Of a stretch of DNA of 64,000 nucleotides, positions 20,788 through 34,490 are shown piece by piece; position 1 is the first letter of the stretch; each line of letters opens with the position of its first letter. Under the pieces are notes generated by a model. That model did no database searches and was not told the DNA's origin. It was given only the letters and a program-made list of their open reading frames with translations. A program made the translations under genes and the position numbers. Source of the stretch: Neocallimastix lanati (nom. inval.) (Eukaryota; Neocallimastigomycota; Neocallimastigomycetes; Neocallimastigales; Neocallimastigaceae); the NCBI GenBank assembly GCA_016946835.1, contig JACVTC010000176.1, positions 138,501 through 202,500 on the forward strand. Reading direction: 5' to 3'.

Positions 20788-21029
20788 ATTAATTAAAACT
20801 AAATAATTAATACACATAAACTTTTATTAGTTAATTAAGAAACTCAATAATTAAAAAATTATGTTTTATCAAAAATCTTTTATTTAATTTTTAATATTAA
20901 ATTTTATAAAGATTATTACTAAATTTTAATACTATTGTTATAATTATAGGTTTATTATTATTATTATAAATGTTTTTATTATAATTTATTGATAAAAATT
21001 ATTAACATTTTTTTTTTTTTCATTGCAAT
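20788..21029. other. AT-rich spacer
   Basis: No feature seen between the copia LTR and the transporter pseudogene. Confidence 0.5.
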
Positions 21030-22005
21030 AAGTTCACAATTCTTAAACATCAACACAAGAACATAAAATTTACAATGGCGCAATAGAAAATACAACTCCA
21101 GATCTTAAAACATTTGATATCCATTTCACTTTTCCACCAGATTTCGATAATGAACTTCAAAATTCATATTTCAGATTATTTTAAAAATGATGAAATGTTT
21201 GTTATTAATATGAAAATAATATTATTAAATGTTATAAATCGAATTATGATGATGATGATTATTATTCGTAACGAATTAAATTATTTGGTGTTATTTTTTT
21301 TTTCCCAAACAGATTATAAAATTCGCTTTTAAAAACATATAATGATCGATATGATAATCTTGTATAAAATAGTTGGGGTTTAAATGAATACATTAGTATT
21401 AATCGAATTCAATTTTTGGTGGATAGGATGGCGTTATTAAGAACTTATATAAAATTCACCAAATTATATTAATTATTTTATCACCAACATATGGTGATGT
21501 ATATTATGATGATGATGATGTATCAATTACTGGAAATGAAACTGAAATTTGAAAACAATTTGGTTACTGTCCTCAATTTGATACCTTTAGTAATAATTTG
21601 ACTGTTGGAAAACATGTTAAATTATATACTGGAATTAAAAATGTTCCATTGGATATTAAGGAGATATTGAAAGATATTGATTTATTAGAAAAGGAAAATA
21701 ATTATCCAAAAAAAGTTAAATGGTGGTCATCGAGAAAAACTTTGCGTTACATTAGCTTTATTTGGTTCACCAAAATTTGTATTTTCAAATGAAATTATTA
21801 TTAATCATCAACTATTATTGAATAGAAAGAAGCAAATAAATTATTGGATTGGTGTTACTATTAGTGATTTTATATACATTTTTTGTTCTTGTTAACCTGG
21901 TTACAATAGCGAGAATGATTAAAGATATAAATATATATAATATTAAAGTAATGTTTTATACTTATATTATAAGTACTCTTATTTTTGGATTTTCTAGTTA
22001 ATTAC
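21030..22005 (+). pseudogene. ABCA-type transporter pseudogene, three retained blocks
   Basis: Three blocks match the intact transporter at 37412-42826 in order. Block A (about 21030-21470) covers the start of the second exon and the first extracellular region, with frameshifts. Block B (about 21478-21792) resumes at TYGDVYYDD just after the Walker A of the first nucleotide-binding domain and runs through GYCPQFDTF to just before its Walker B. Block C (about 21795-22000) resumes in the second membrane domain (near YWIGV). The parts between, including the first membrane domain, Walker A, Walker B and the second nucleotide-binding domain, are gone. With several stops and frameshifts it cannot make a transporter. 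Confidence 0.88.
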
Positions 22006-22462
22006 ATTAACGTAATGTAGGATAGCAATGCAATGATCCATACTTTCATCAATACTTTCATTATTACTTTCTTTGTTACCATCATCAATTTTAAATACAT
22101 TCACTAAAATCTATAGTATTATCTTCATTATTTTACCATTGAATTTATTTGAATATTTATTAATATATATATTTTTATTTCTATTTCCTTATTTTATTGT
22201 AATTATTATTGTTATTATTAATATAAGCAGTATATTTTTATTATTGATTGGTTGTTTATTTCAATTTTTTTAATTTTACCTTTGGATAAATTATTTTTTT
22301 TTAATTATTACATAAATATGAATAAAAATATTAATGAATACTAATAAAATTATAATTATAGACAAATAAAGAATGATATTAATATTGTTACTATTTTTTA
22401 TTATATTTAAAATAGAATTACTTTTGTAAAAACATCTTAAATATAACTTATTTATTAAATAC

Positions 22463-22493
<31 letters not shown>

Positions 22494-22646
22494 TAATTTT
22501 TATATTATGTTTAATATTACAAATATATTGTTATTATTAATTAAATATTTTATGTAATAAAAGAATATACATATAAATACAAAAAAGATAAAAAAAAATT
22601 AATAATTAAAATAAAATATTTTTTATTTAATTTATATATATATTTA

Positions 22647-22681
<35 letters not shown>

Positions 22682-22736
22682 CTTTCAATATTATTATTAA
22701 TGTTTAAAATTTATCATTCGATGATGTGATTTAAAG

Positions 22737-22771
<35 letters not shown>

Positions 22772-23626
22772 AAATTATGAAATTTATTTAATATTATTGA
22801 ATCCCTAAAAAATAACATTAAAAATACTATTTCTTCCACTATTTGTATTATTAGATCATCAATAAAGTTGTGATAAAATTCAAACCTTTTAATAAAAATA
22901 AAAAAAATAACAATATTTAAAAATAAAAATCATAATAATTGATATAATGGAAAAATCTTTAAAATTTTTCCACAATTAATTTTTTTTTTTTTTTTGAACT
23001 AAATCTAATTAAAATTTCTTTTACTATTATTATTATTATTATTAATTTATTTATTTAAATTATCATATTTATAATTAATATAATGTATTTTGAAAATATT
23101 CTAAAGGGTTGATAATGTCCATGTATTTTATTTTAATTTTTCAACAAGATATTACTACAATTAATGAAATTGTATAAAGTGTTAAATGAAAGATTCGAAT
23201 ATTATTAAATTTATTTATTTATATAAAGCCTATAATACAATAGATATAAAAATATTTAAAGCTTTTTGTATTTAGATTATCAAAATATTTAATACTATTT
23301 GTATTTAAACTAATATTTATAATTATTGGAATAAAATAATAATAATTATAATTATTGGAATAAAATAATAATAATAATAAATAAATTAAAAATTTTCATA
23401 TTTCTTAAACTTTGTAATTATATAATTTTCTGAACTTTAAATATATATAAAATTAATTATTATTTTATAATTGTTAAAAATATTATAAATAATAGTTTAA
23501 TTAAAGTTATTAGCATTATTTTTTTTTTGAATAAAAAATTATCTTTGTGTTTAATAAATTTATATAATTTCCTAAACTTTAAATATATATAAAAATAACT
23601 TATATTTTTATAATTCATTATGATTA

Positions 23627-23723
<97 letters not shown>

Positions 23724-25228
23724 AAAAAATAAATAAAAATAAAAATAAAAATAAAAAAATATTTAATTTAAATTTTTAATGTCACTTTTTGTCAAGTAGT
23801 TTTAAAGTGATACTATTAATTAAAACTAATTATATAATAAATTAGGTTCAAAAAGTAAATTATTTTTTTTCTTTTTTTTTTTTTAATGACCAATATACTC
23901 TATTATTTATTATTATAAAATATATAAATTAAAAAAAATATATATATATATTTTCCTAAGGATGTAAGGTTTAAAAGCAAAGATTGTGTAATATTAAAAT
24001 TTAGTATTATTTTTTTATCCGGTAATAATAATTATAATTATACTATTAATAATAGATAATAATAATAATAAATAGTAATAATTTAATTCTTAAATAATAC
24101 TTTTTTTTTTTTTTTTTTACACATTTAAATCTAATTAAATATTTATTTTAAAAATAAAATAGAGTAATTGCATATTTTATTTATATATAAATTTATTATT
24201 TAGAAATATAACAATTTCACATTTATTCAAAAAATTTATTTATATATGAAATAATAAAAATAAAATCATTCATCAACTTATATATAATTTATACTTATTT
24301 CACTCTTAATAACGAAATAACGAAAATCTTAATTTCTATTATTAAATAATGAAAAAAAAAAATCATTCAATTAATAATGAAAATTATATATTAAAATTAT
24401 ATATGAACGGCTTATTAAATTATTTCATTTAATTATATATATTTTTTTAATTTTAATTAATATAATTTTTTTAATTAATAAAATTATATTAATTAAAATT
24501 ATCTCGTTTTAAACTTTAATTTTTTGGTTAAAATAAAAATTAAAATAATTCATTATTAATAATATATTATTCATAGTATATAATATTTTTTTTTTTTTCC
24601 CATATTAATTTAAATATGAATTTATATATTTATTCATTATTATTTATGATATTTATGAAATTATTAATATGAATAAATTTTAATGGTTTTAATAATAATT
24701 ATAATAATTAAGATATAAATTTCATATATCATTATTATTGTTATCATATTATTTGAATCTTTTAATTAAAATATCTATATAATAATTTATTAAAAAAAAA
24801 AATAATTATCATAATAATAATAAAATGAGAAATTTAAATAAAAATAAAAAAATTATTATTAAAATTTTAATTAGTCATGGCATTGTTCTTTTTTTTTTAC
24901 AAATGTTTTATATTTTATAATTGTTAGTTTAATAAATTATAAATTAAAGTTCTTTTTAATATCTGGATAAAAATAATAAAATAATACAATTAAAATTTAT
25001 ATTAATTTTACATAATATTTATTAATTATAACAATAAACAAAAAAATATAAAATAACAAAAATTCTTTTGTAGTAAAACATTTTTGAATCTTTTTTTGAA
25101 GATAATAAAAGTAGTAATAATTTTAAATTTTTTTATAGTTTTTTATTTTATTTTAAAATTTTATTAAATTTTAATATTACATATATATATATAAATAAAA
25201 AAAATAATAGTAATTATAATAATAGAAA
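22006..25228. other. AT-rich desert with simple repeats
   Basis: No gene seen. Contains long T and A runs (22468-22486, 22737-22773), (AAAT)n near 22648-22680 and the AAT microsatellite listed separately. Confidence 0.6.
23629..23719. repeat. (AAT)n microsatellite, about 30 units
   Basis: Uninterrupted AAT/TAA repeats over about 90 bp. Confidence 0.9.
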
Positions 25229-26451
25229 ATGAGATTAATTAATATTATTGGTTTAGTAAGCATAGTTAAATTAGCTCATGCTGCTTGTGGTGGTGCTTTT
25301 TATCAATGTGGAGGGTAAAAAAAAGAAAAAAAAAATTATAGACATAATTTATATATGAATTATTGATTTATATAATATTTATATCATAATAATTTGAGTC
25401 TTTTATTAGGAAACATATTAAATATATTTATTATTAATAATAATTCTTTTTATTTTTTTTCTTTATTTTTAAAATATATTATTTTATAAATATTTCAAAC
25501 ATAATATATATTTTTAATAATAAAAATAAAAAAAAAATTTACAACAAAAAAAAATTAAATACTATTAAAATAAAAAGATCTAATTATAAAGGTGAAAAAT
25601 GCTGTAAATCAGGATATACCTGTAAAAAATATAGTGAAATTTTTTCTCAATGTGTTCCTGGTAATTCTTCATCCAACACGAATAACAATAACAACAGCAA
25701 TAAAACTAGCAATAACAAACCACAACAACAAGCTCCATCTTCTTCAGCAACAAATGTTTTCTTCCCAAAAGCTCAAAAAACTGTTAAATTTAATGAACCT
25801 TATGTTATTAAGGCTGGTCAAGTCTATGATGGTCTTGCTATTAATGGAGTTTGGACAAGTTATGGAAGAGGCGTTACTGGACAAGGAGATTGCAAGAATG
25901 TTGAAGGTGGAAGTAAAGATGCCGTCTTTAGATTAGAATCTGGTGCTACTCTTAAAAATGTTATTATTGGTGCTGATTCTATTGAACATGTTCACTGTAT
26001 TGGTGATGGATGTACTGTTGAAAATGTTTGGTGGAATGATGTTTGTGAAGACGCTTTATCTTTAAAAGGTTCCACTAATAAAAATGCAAAGTTTTATTTA
26101 ATTGGAGGAGGTGCTCGCGATGGTTCCGATAAAATTGTTCAACATAACTCTGCTGGTACCGTATACATTAAAGGATTTTATTGCAGTAATTCTGGTAAAT
26201 TATACAGAGCTTGTGGTAATTGTAAGAGTGGCTATCAAAACACTAGACATGTTGTCATTGAAAATGTTACTGCTACTAATGTTGGTGTTTTAGCAGGTAT
26301 TAATAATAACTATGGTGATACTGCAACATTTATCAATGTGAATGCCAATGGTGGTAACGTTTGTTATACTTTTACAGCTAATAATAATGGTAAAGAACCA
26401 AATAGAAATGGAGCTCAATGTAAGAACCAAAGTAATTGTGTCTGTAAATAG
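25229..26451 (+). CDS. Secreted CBM1 - PL3 pectate lyase (two exons)
   Basis: Joined exons 25229-25314 and 25578-26451 give 319 aa. The 263-bp intron has GTAAAA and AAAAG borders; splicing restores CGG-S-NYKG across the junction. Residues 1-19 are a signal peptide ending AHAA. Residues 20-57 are a fungal carbohydrate-binding module 1 (QCGGSNYKG, CCKSGYTC, IFSQC). A Ser/Asn/Gln linker follows (58-88), then a family 3 polysaccharide lyase domain to the end. In PL3, Lys and Arg act on the uronate: K192 (SLKG), K214 (DKIVQHN) and R252 (NTRHV) sit in the expected conserved motifs, together with DALSLKG and many paired cysteines. It cleaves demethylated pectin by calcium-dependent beta-elimination outside the cell. 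There is no fungal dockerin, so it should act free of the cellulosome. Confidence 0.93.
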
Positions 26452-27149
26452 AAATAAATATATCTAAAGCATACATAATCAATAAAAATAAAAATAAAAA
26501 AGAACATGTTTTATTATACATATATTATTCATAATTCCAATATTTGATATTTATTTTTTATTTTTAATTGTTTTAAAAAAAATATATATATAAATTATTA
26601 ATAAATAAATAAATAAATAAAATGAATTAATTATTTATTATAGATATTTATTTTAATAATTATATTGCATTGTATTATATATATGAATGTTTATTTCAAT
26701 AATTATATTACATTAACATTTTTCTTTAAATAGCATAATAGAAATTATTTATTTATAAATTTATTGTCTATATAAATTACTTTTATTTAATTAGAGTTTT
26801 AGTATAAGACAACAAAATAAATAATGTATTGAATTTTAATATATATTTAATATAAATAAAAAAAAAAATAATAATAAAGAAAATACTAAATATTGGTATT
26901 TGGCAAAGAAATATTTTAATTTTTTTTTTAGTACATTAATATAAATAATTTACTTTTATTATATAGTATTATATATATTTAATAAACAAATTTTTTTAAA
27001 TAAATTAATGGATCTTTTTTCTTTTTTGCCCCCTGTCATATTAAATAAAAGAAAAATAAAGATTTCTAAACTTAAATATTAAAGATAAATCCAAAAATTT
27101 ACTATGTATTTCTTTTTTTTTTTTTTTTTTTTTTTTTTTTGAAAAAATA
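26452..27149. other. AT-rich spacer
   Basis: No gene seen. Holds (AAAT)n at 26600-26620 and a long T run at 27112-27140. Confidence 0.5.
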
Positions 27150-27960
27150 GTAGTTCTCGATTGGAACATTGGTTTACTAAATGCCATCCTTTCCGCGAAT
27201 TTAGTATAAAATATTTTATGGATTTTGAAATTCTTTATGATAAAAATTTTTTTAATTTTCAAATATTGTCCAAAATCAAATAGTAATGTAAACACTGTTA
27301 ATAAAGATATGAATAATACAGAATAAAGTACAGATTCTGATAGTAGTAACGAAGAGTATAATAATAATAATGATAATAATAATAGAAATAATATTGCTAA
27401 TAATAGTCATAATATTGATAGTTCATGTGGTAATATTAATTTAGTGATAGTGAAAATAATAGTATCTTTATTGATAATGTAGTTAATAGATCATTTGGTG
27501 AAAATGGTGTTAATATTAGTAAATTTCTAAAATAATGAGTGTGTAAATATATATGTGATGTGGTATCAATTATATAACTTCCTTCTTGGTGGAAGAGATG
27601 GAGACATTATTGATTTAAATTATAAAAAGGAATAGGATGCTTTGTTTAATAACCAAATTATTTCAAGAGATTAATCTAAAATACCATTCTTGATGCAATC
27701 TGTAGCTCTCTTTACATAAATTATGCCTAGGGCTGGCATTCTACAAGGATTACTATTCCAGGTAAAGCGCAAACTAACCAGGAGCGTCAACTCTGAAAAT
27801 GCAATAAGACAGAATAGCAGAGCCCAATGCCTCTGAAAGAGAAGACCATAATTTCTTTCAGATCAGTCAATTCAAACCCTAATCCTGAATAAAAATTCCT
27901 TTTTTTAAACAGAAATCTTATGATCTTGGAGGTGAGATTCGTTGCTTAAGACCTTTTTTC
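27150..27960 (+). pseudogene. LINE 3' tail relic (non-LTR retrotransposon)
   Basis: Reading three frames with many stops gives the LINE C-terminal order also seen on the minus strand at 32640-33240. First comes HWFTKCHPF..F, matching the H-x-L-x-E-C region, then an Asn/Asp/Ser-rich linker, then the tail FLLGGRDGD followed by a segment with IMP and GLQ/ILQG. No reverse transcriptase remains. Stops and shifts are frequent, so this is the oldest looking of the three LINE pieces. Confidence 0.65.
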
Positions 27961-30112
27961 TGAATTTATTTATACACATTATTTTGAATAATACTTTTTA
28001 TTTCTCATGATTATTCTAAATATTATTATGTTTTAATTGGACAAATAATATTTTTTTTTTTAAAAAAAAAAGAGTTCATGCAATTAATAAATGAATAAAT
28101 AAATAAAGTTAAAAGTTCGCAATAATTGTAGTGTTAAAAAAAAAAAAACTTTTTTTTTTTTTTTTTTTATTAATTCTTTAGAAATTAATAAATAAAAGTG
28201 TTATAAATATTAATTATGTTCATTAATATCAATATTAATATTATTATTATTAAAAGTAGAAAAAGTAGAAAATAAAAAATAATTATTATTATTAAAAACA
28301 GTAAAGAATAATAAAGAAGTGATAATAATATCAATATATTACACCGTTATTTATTGTAATTAAATTGAATTGAAGAGGAAATCTGATCTCAATATAAAAA
28401 CTAAGCCATCTATATGTTTAAATAAATTAAAATATATACATAAATGGGAAAGAAGATAGGAAGATATAAAAATAAATTAAAAAAAAAATATATATATACA
28501 TAGTAAAATTTTAGATTTATTTTTAATATTTAAATTTAGAAATTTTTATTTTTACTATTATTTGATTTAACAAGGAACAAAAATAAATTTCAATATTAAT
28601 AATAATATTATTATTAATAGTAATAATAATTATTATAATAATAATAATAATAATAATATGCTTTTTTTCTTCTAAATTTATTTATATATTATATTATTAA
28701 AATTTAAATAATAGAATTTAAAGAAATCTCTACTGCAAATAAAAATATAAAAATAACTACTACATCAAAATAAAAATATGAAATAAATATTGTAATATTA
28801 TAAATAAATAATTAAAATAAAAAAAAAATTAATTTATAAATAAAATAAAATAAAAAAAAAAATATATATATATATATTAATATTGTCATTAATAATATAT
28901 TTGGTAATACATATAATATATATTAAGATAATTTAAAGTTTTTTTTTTTAAAAAAAAAAAAAGATTAATTATAAATATTATATTTGTATGTATAATTAAA
29001 TTTAATATAAAGAAATGTAATATGAATAATAATTAATAAAATTTAATTATTTACCAGTTAAACTCTATAATATTATATAAATTTGGAAATTTAAAATTGA
29101 TATAATAGTTTTATTAATATATATATTTTACCTTTTAATTTTTTCTTCATATATATATAAATAATAATATTATTAATGAATAAATAAAAATTTTAAAATA
29201 TTATATTATTTTTTATATTTTAATCCCTTTTAATTTTTTTTTTTATTCATTAAATCTTTAAAAAACATTTTTTTATAACAATATATATTTAAAAAATCAA
29301 ATTCTATTTATAATTATGAAATTAATTTTATGAAATTTCTATATTATAATTTACAAAATATTATATATCTATATATTTCTATGAACTCATTCCAATAAAT
29401 AAAGAAAAAAAAATTCATATGGCAATGAAAAAACTAATCATGTATTTAAATATAATATAATATAGAATAATGTTAACATGTATTTTAATAATGATTCTTA
29501 TATTTTATTAATATTTAAAATTCTCTTACAAAAGTATAAAAAGAAGTTTTTAGAACTTTTTTTTTTTTAAGTGTTTAATTTTAAAATAAATATTTTATAT
29601 TTATTATTTTTGAGTGAGTAAGTTTTATTAAATAAAAAAATTAAGCTTCAATAATTAAATTAATTAAATAATTTAAATTCATTTTTAAAAAAGTTTAACC
29701 ATCTTAGCCTATAGTGAATTAAGCCAAAAACTTAACCCAATTTTGACAATTGAAATCATAAAATTCTTTGTTTTATTTAAATCATAATAAATAAAAAAAA
29801 AAACCTTTTTTTTTTAAATTCTTTTCCATTTTTTTTTTTTCATGCAATCATCCTTTTTTTATATTAATTAAAATTATTTTTTTCAACCAATGAATTATTT
29901 TTATTTTAAATTAAATAAATTAAATAATTTATTTTATATATTAAAATATATTAAATTAAAATATAATATATATTAATAAACTTTTATAAATATATTAAAA
30001 AAAAAATTTATTTTATTAATTTTGGAGAAAGATAAAGTTTATTTTAGTTAATAATTTTATTTAATTAAATTAATTTATAATATATTATAATTTATGTTAA
30101 TTCATTTTGATT
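27961..30112. other. AT-rich desert
   Basis: No gene seen. Long A and T runs and short AAT tracts only. Confidence 0.6.
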
Positions 30113-30325
30113 ATTAACGTATTTTATAATAGGACTTGTCCATTGTATAGGCTACGTACTAGAACATATTACCAGATAATGTTCATTAGAATAATATACA
30201 ACTAATATCTACTCATAGAGATTGGAAGTGTTCTGTTTCGTAAAAAATTACATTATTCATTAAATATGGCGTATTAAAATCACGTATATTGCTTTTCGTA
30301 AAATATAAAATATGGTGTTATGAAA
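30113..30325. other. More complex non-coding patch, unassigned
   Basis: About 210 bp with balanced composition (GGACTTGTCCATTG, GGCTACGTACTAG) in an otherwise AT-only region. No open frame and no similarity to other parts of the window. It could be a promoter region of the gene at 30651 or a decayed element. Confidence 0.3.
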
Positions 30326-30479
30326 TAAAAAAAATAAATAAAAATTACATTTTCAAACAAAAAATTTTATGTGACATAATAAAACTGTAAACTATATTTC
30401 TATATTTTTAATTTTAATTTTAATATATATATATATATTAAAGAATTTTTCTAATATAAAAAAACTCCAGTCAAACAAA

Positions 30480-30580
30480 ACAAAAAACAATAAAAAAAAA
30501 AAAAAAAATAAAAAAAAATAAAAAAAAAAATAAAAAAAAAATAAAAAAAAATAAAAAAAAAAAAATAAAAAAAAAATATA
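30480..30580. repeat. (A)nT low-complexity tract
   Basis: Runs of 6-11 A separated by single T, just upstream of the gene at 30651; probably part of its AT-rich promoter and leader. Confidence 0.8.
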
Positions 30581-30650
30581 TATTTATATATATATAATTT
30601 ATATTTTAATAGTTACAAAAAAAAAAAAAAAAAAAAAGAATATCAGTAAA

Positions 30651-31271
30651 ATGTATTGTAGAAATTTATTTTATTTAGTTTATGTTGCTCTCTTATTTAC
30701 TACCACTTATGGTTTGACAAAAGATGAAGTATTATCATTGGAATCTGGTCAATATTATTGTAAGGATGATATTTGCGCTTCACTTTATGATGATGATTTG
30801 GCAACCGTAACAATTCCAAATAAACAAGGTCAAAATACAACATACATTGTCGATACATGTACTACTATTAACATTGAATTAAATAATTGTCCAGGTAGAA
30901 ATTGTAGTAATGATTCAGAATGTTTATCCAATAAATGTATGAAAGGACATTGTGCTTTTAATGAGGATAATCCAGTCGTTCATTGTCAATATGTTTGTAC
31001 AAATAAGGAGGCTCCACTATTTTCTATGGGAGATTCAAAGGGTTATGTGATGAGATGTGGTTTACCATTTGGTGCTTCTTGTCATACTGATAATGAATGT
31101 TCTTCCTTTAATTGTGAAAAAAGTCGTTTGTGTGGACATGAGAAAGACGGTGGTTGTCATAGTTCTTTTGTTATAAGACAAATATTATTCTTTTGTTCAA
31201 TTATATTTATTATTTTTCTTATTCTTGCTTGTATTGTTTGTTATAAGAAAATCAAATCACAAAAACAATAA
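30651..31271 (+). CDS. Cys-rich type I membrane protein, 206 aa
   Basis: A single exon. The signal peptide is residues 1-21 (hydrophobic, ending TTYG). The ectodomain to about residue 172 has around 20 cysteines, in two similar blocks: CSNDSECLSNKCMKGHC and CHTDNECSSFNCEKSRLC. These follow the C-x(2-5)-D-x-E-C-x(4)-C-x(4-5)-C spacing of Dickkopf/EGF-like disulphide modules. A 24-residue hydrophobic helix (about 175-199) and a short basic tail KKIKSQKQ complete a type I topology, N-terminus outside. One N-glycosylation sequon (NTT) and another (NCS) lie in the ectodomain. The function is unknown; families of such Cys-rich surface proteins are expected in gut fungi, but I cannot name one. An A-rich leader precedes the ATG, typical for the genome. 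Confidence 0.85.
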   Translation: MYCRNLFYLVYVALLFTTTYGLTKDEVLSLESGQYYCKDDICASLYDDDLATVTIPNKQGQNTTYIVDTCTTINIELNNCPGRNCSNDSECLSNKCMKGHCAFNEDNPVVHCQYVCTNKEAPLFSMGDSKGYVMRCGLPFGASCHTDNECSSFNCEKSRLCGHEKDGGCHSSFVIRQILFFCSIIFIIFLILACIVCYKKIKSQKQ

Positions 31272-32013
31272 TATTGAAGTCTATCCTAATAAATTTTATT
31301 ACTCTATTCCTTGGATTTTATAATATATATTACAGATTGTTCTATTATCATTTATTTTTTGATAAAAATTAAAAAAGAATAAAAATAATGATTATCGAAT
31401 AAATAGTAAAAAAAAAATATATATATATATATTTAATTACAAAAAATTTAAAAGTACATTTGTAAATACATTATAAACATAGAATTTAACATAAAATAAA
31501 AATAAAAATAGCAATAGAAATTGAAATAAAAACAATAATATATATATAGAAATAAGAATAAATTAAAAATAAAAATAAAAATAAAAGTAAAAATAAAAAA
31601 TAATTAAAAATTAAAATGTTTCATCCATTGATATTTCTATTTAAATTATAGGAGGGATGTAGATTTAAATTTGAATTTGAAAAATTTGAATTTGAAATAA
31701 TGGTTAGTTTTTATATTTGAAATATAATATATATATATATGTTATTGTACTTAATATCAGACGTAATTCTAATTTACGTCATATAATAATTTTATCACAT
31801 ATTGCTATACATTGCTATGTAATGTAGATAATATAGATATTACTTTTTTTATTTATTTATTTATTCATTACTATATAATATAAATAATATGGAAATTACT
31901 TTTTATTTATTTATTTATTTAAAATAAAAACTATTTTTTTTTTTTAAATAATGATGATAATAAAAAATTTTATATAAATAAAATAAATATTTATTAATGA
32001 AGAATTAAAATAC

Positions 32014-32049
<36 letters not shown>

Positions 32050-32639
32050 ATTTAAATCTATTTTAAAATGACATATTAATTTTAATTAAAAAAAAAAAAA
32101 AAAAAGTAAATTTTAATATAAGAATTTATAATAATTAGAATTTGATATGACACGATCATAAAACCTTTATTACTATAAAAATTATAAAATATGTAAAAAA
32201 AAAAAAAAAAAAAAATTATTGTTGTTGTTAATATATAATAAATTAGTTATATTAAATAAATACATATATAAAAGTTTTTTTTTTTCATATTATTATATTA
32301 TTATTATAACAAATTGATTTAAATGCAACGATAAGTATATTAATTAAGTACTTTTTTTTTTTTTTTTTAAGAAATCCATTCCATCACTTATTCCTATATT
32401 TTTTTATTTATTTATTTATTTTATTTTATTTTTTTTTTTTTATTAACGCAAACTTTACTTGTTTTATTTATTTATTTTAAATTTAAAAATATATGTGATT
32501 TAAAATTAAAAAAAAAAAAAAAAATTTGTAACACAAAATAAAATAAAACGATAAACAAAACGATAGTAATAATAAAAAGTAATAAAATGTATGTAATAAA
32601 AAAAAAAAAAATTAAAATAACGCAAGTTTTTAAATAATT
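31272..32639. other. AT-rich spacer
   Basis: No gene seen. It has A runs (32017-32047) and a perfect GACGTAA/TTACGTC inverted repeat at about 31759-31779. Confidence 0.5.
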
Positions 32640-34490
32640 TTCCTTAAAAATAAAATTTTAAAGAAATATTATTGCATTTGACTTCCCGAAGAGGAAGAAG
32701 AATTTCGATTCCTTTCGGTTGCGTGATATGATCACTGATATGATCACTGGTACTTCTAACCCGCCTTACTGTTTTATCAGCATTGGTAACTTTGGTTGAA
32801 TGTTTATTGATTAAAGACCATTGAAGGCCAGACACAACAGGCATTATTAAGTTGAGGAGAACCGCAGTTTTCACAAGAAATGGAGTCTCTGATAAATTAC
32901 TAGATTTAATCTGGCAATTACACAGATTCTTCCACTCAGTTACATTTCTATTACTATAGCGTCTTCCACCAAGAAGGAAATGGAAAATTTGGGGCACAAT
33001 TAGATTCATTGATAAGATTAATATTCAATATTATTACCATTAGAATTACTACTAACATCAACACTATGATTGACATTAACTCTTTCAGAATTTTCTTCTA
33101 TAGACGTATTACCATCATTATTACTCAAATTATTACTAACATTACTATTATTAACAACTAAACTATTACTATCATTATTATTATTATAAGAAATACTATT
33201 ATTATTATTATTATCATTAAAAAGGTGATATGACATTGTCTAAATTATCAAATATTTTATTCCTATAATCATCAAATCTTGAACATTCTAAAAGCCAATG
33301 TTTCAATAATTTGTTTACTACCTGTACTATTACAGCATGGACAAGCATCGGGAAATGTTGATTTTACTAATTTGGTTGCTTTTAAGACTTTACTATCAAC
33401 TTTATATCCATATCGAGCTCTTAATAACCAGTGAAAACCTTTTTGTATATTGAGGATATAGCAAACAAAGTTTGTAATATTTTTCTTGTTTTTATAAATT
33501 TGTTTTCTGCGTAGTTTTTAGCTTTGATTGAATCAATTCCTAGATCACGATCCCAATAATACTTTCTAATTTCTTTCGTTGTTGGACAATCGGTACATCT
33601 ATTTAATAAAGAAGAACTTTCTTTACTCCAAAAGTAGCATCGATGTCTAGGAATGTTGTTAACAAGGGTTGGAAATAATACAATTGGAATTTTTTCCATT
33701 TCTTGAAACAAACGAATATGAGTATTGGCACATTTTGTTGATAATGGAGGAATGTTGAGTTCTTTTGAAATAGCATAGAGTGAAACCATAGGGTTCTTAT
33801 TGGAAGAGCCTGTAATTCAGTATAAACCTTTGTTAATAGATTTTTGAGTTATTTTAATTCTTTTTTTTTATTGGATCCCAGAAGAGGAGTGTAGTAAGAA
33901 AACATGACTTAAAACTATAGCTGTCAATACTGTTCTTTTTAAATGGAATTGGAATTAAAGGATTTCGAAAAAATCGCTGAACCTTGTATTAAAGCTTTTC
34001 GAACTGTATTGTTCATAGCATTAATAATTGGATCAAGTGATAAGGTGTTGTCAAAAGGAATTCCAAGATAATTATAAGTTTTTACCTTAGGAATTTACTT
34101 ATTTCCAAGATAATAAGTTGGATCTCTTCTATCAGTGTGTAATGGTGTTTCGGGACGAAACAACCATAGTAGCACATTTATTTATACCAAATACCATATT
34201 ATTATTAATAGCCCAATTATTAACATGTTTCAGGAGTTTCTTCAAATTTTTCATAGTAGGAGCACATAAGATAATATCATTAGTAAAAAAGACCTCCACA
34301 ACAAGATTCTTTCCCAATTTTAATACCAAATTTTTTAACAGCCTTCAAAAATATCATTGATAAAAAGATTAAAGAGAATTGGAGATAAAGGACGTCTTTG
34401 CCGAACACTTTTCATAACAGTAAAGGATTCAGAATATTCTTTATCAATTTTAACACATGCCTTTGATGTCAAGTATAAAGTTTTTAAGGA
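32640..34490 (-). pseudogene. LINE (non-LTR retrotransposon) relic, 5' truncated
   Basis: Read on the minus strand, it starts inside the reverse transcriptase with FTVMKSVRQ..RPLSPILFNLFINDIF. It then gives FTNDIILCAP at the catalytic block (the expected A-D-D is replaced), NNMVFGINKCATMVV and YNYLGIPFDNTLSLDP. Next is the 122-residue open piece 33421-33789, then a C-x-C-C...H cysteine region (PDACPCCNSTG), then an Asn-rich linker (33018-33236) and the tail with FLLGGRR (32644-33009). Several frameshifts and stops separate these pieces. The 5' half with the endonuclease is missing, as is usual for LINE copies. The altered catalytic triad means it cannot be an active reverse transcriptase. Confidence 0.85.
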
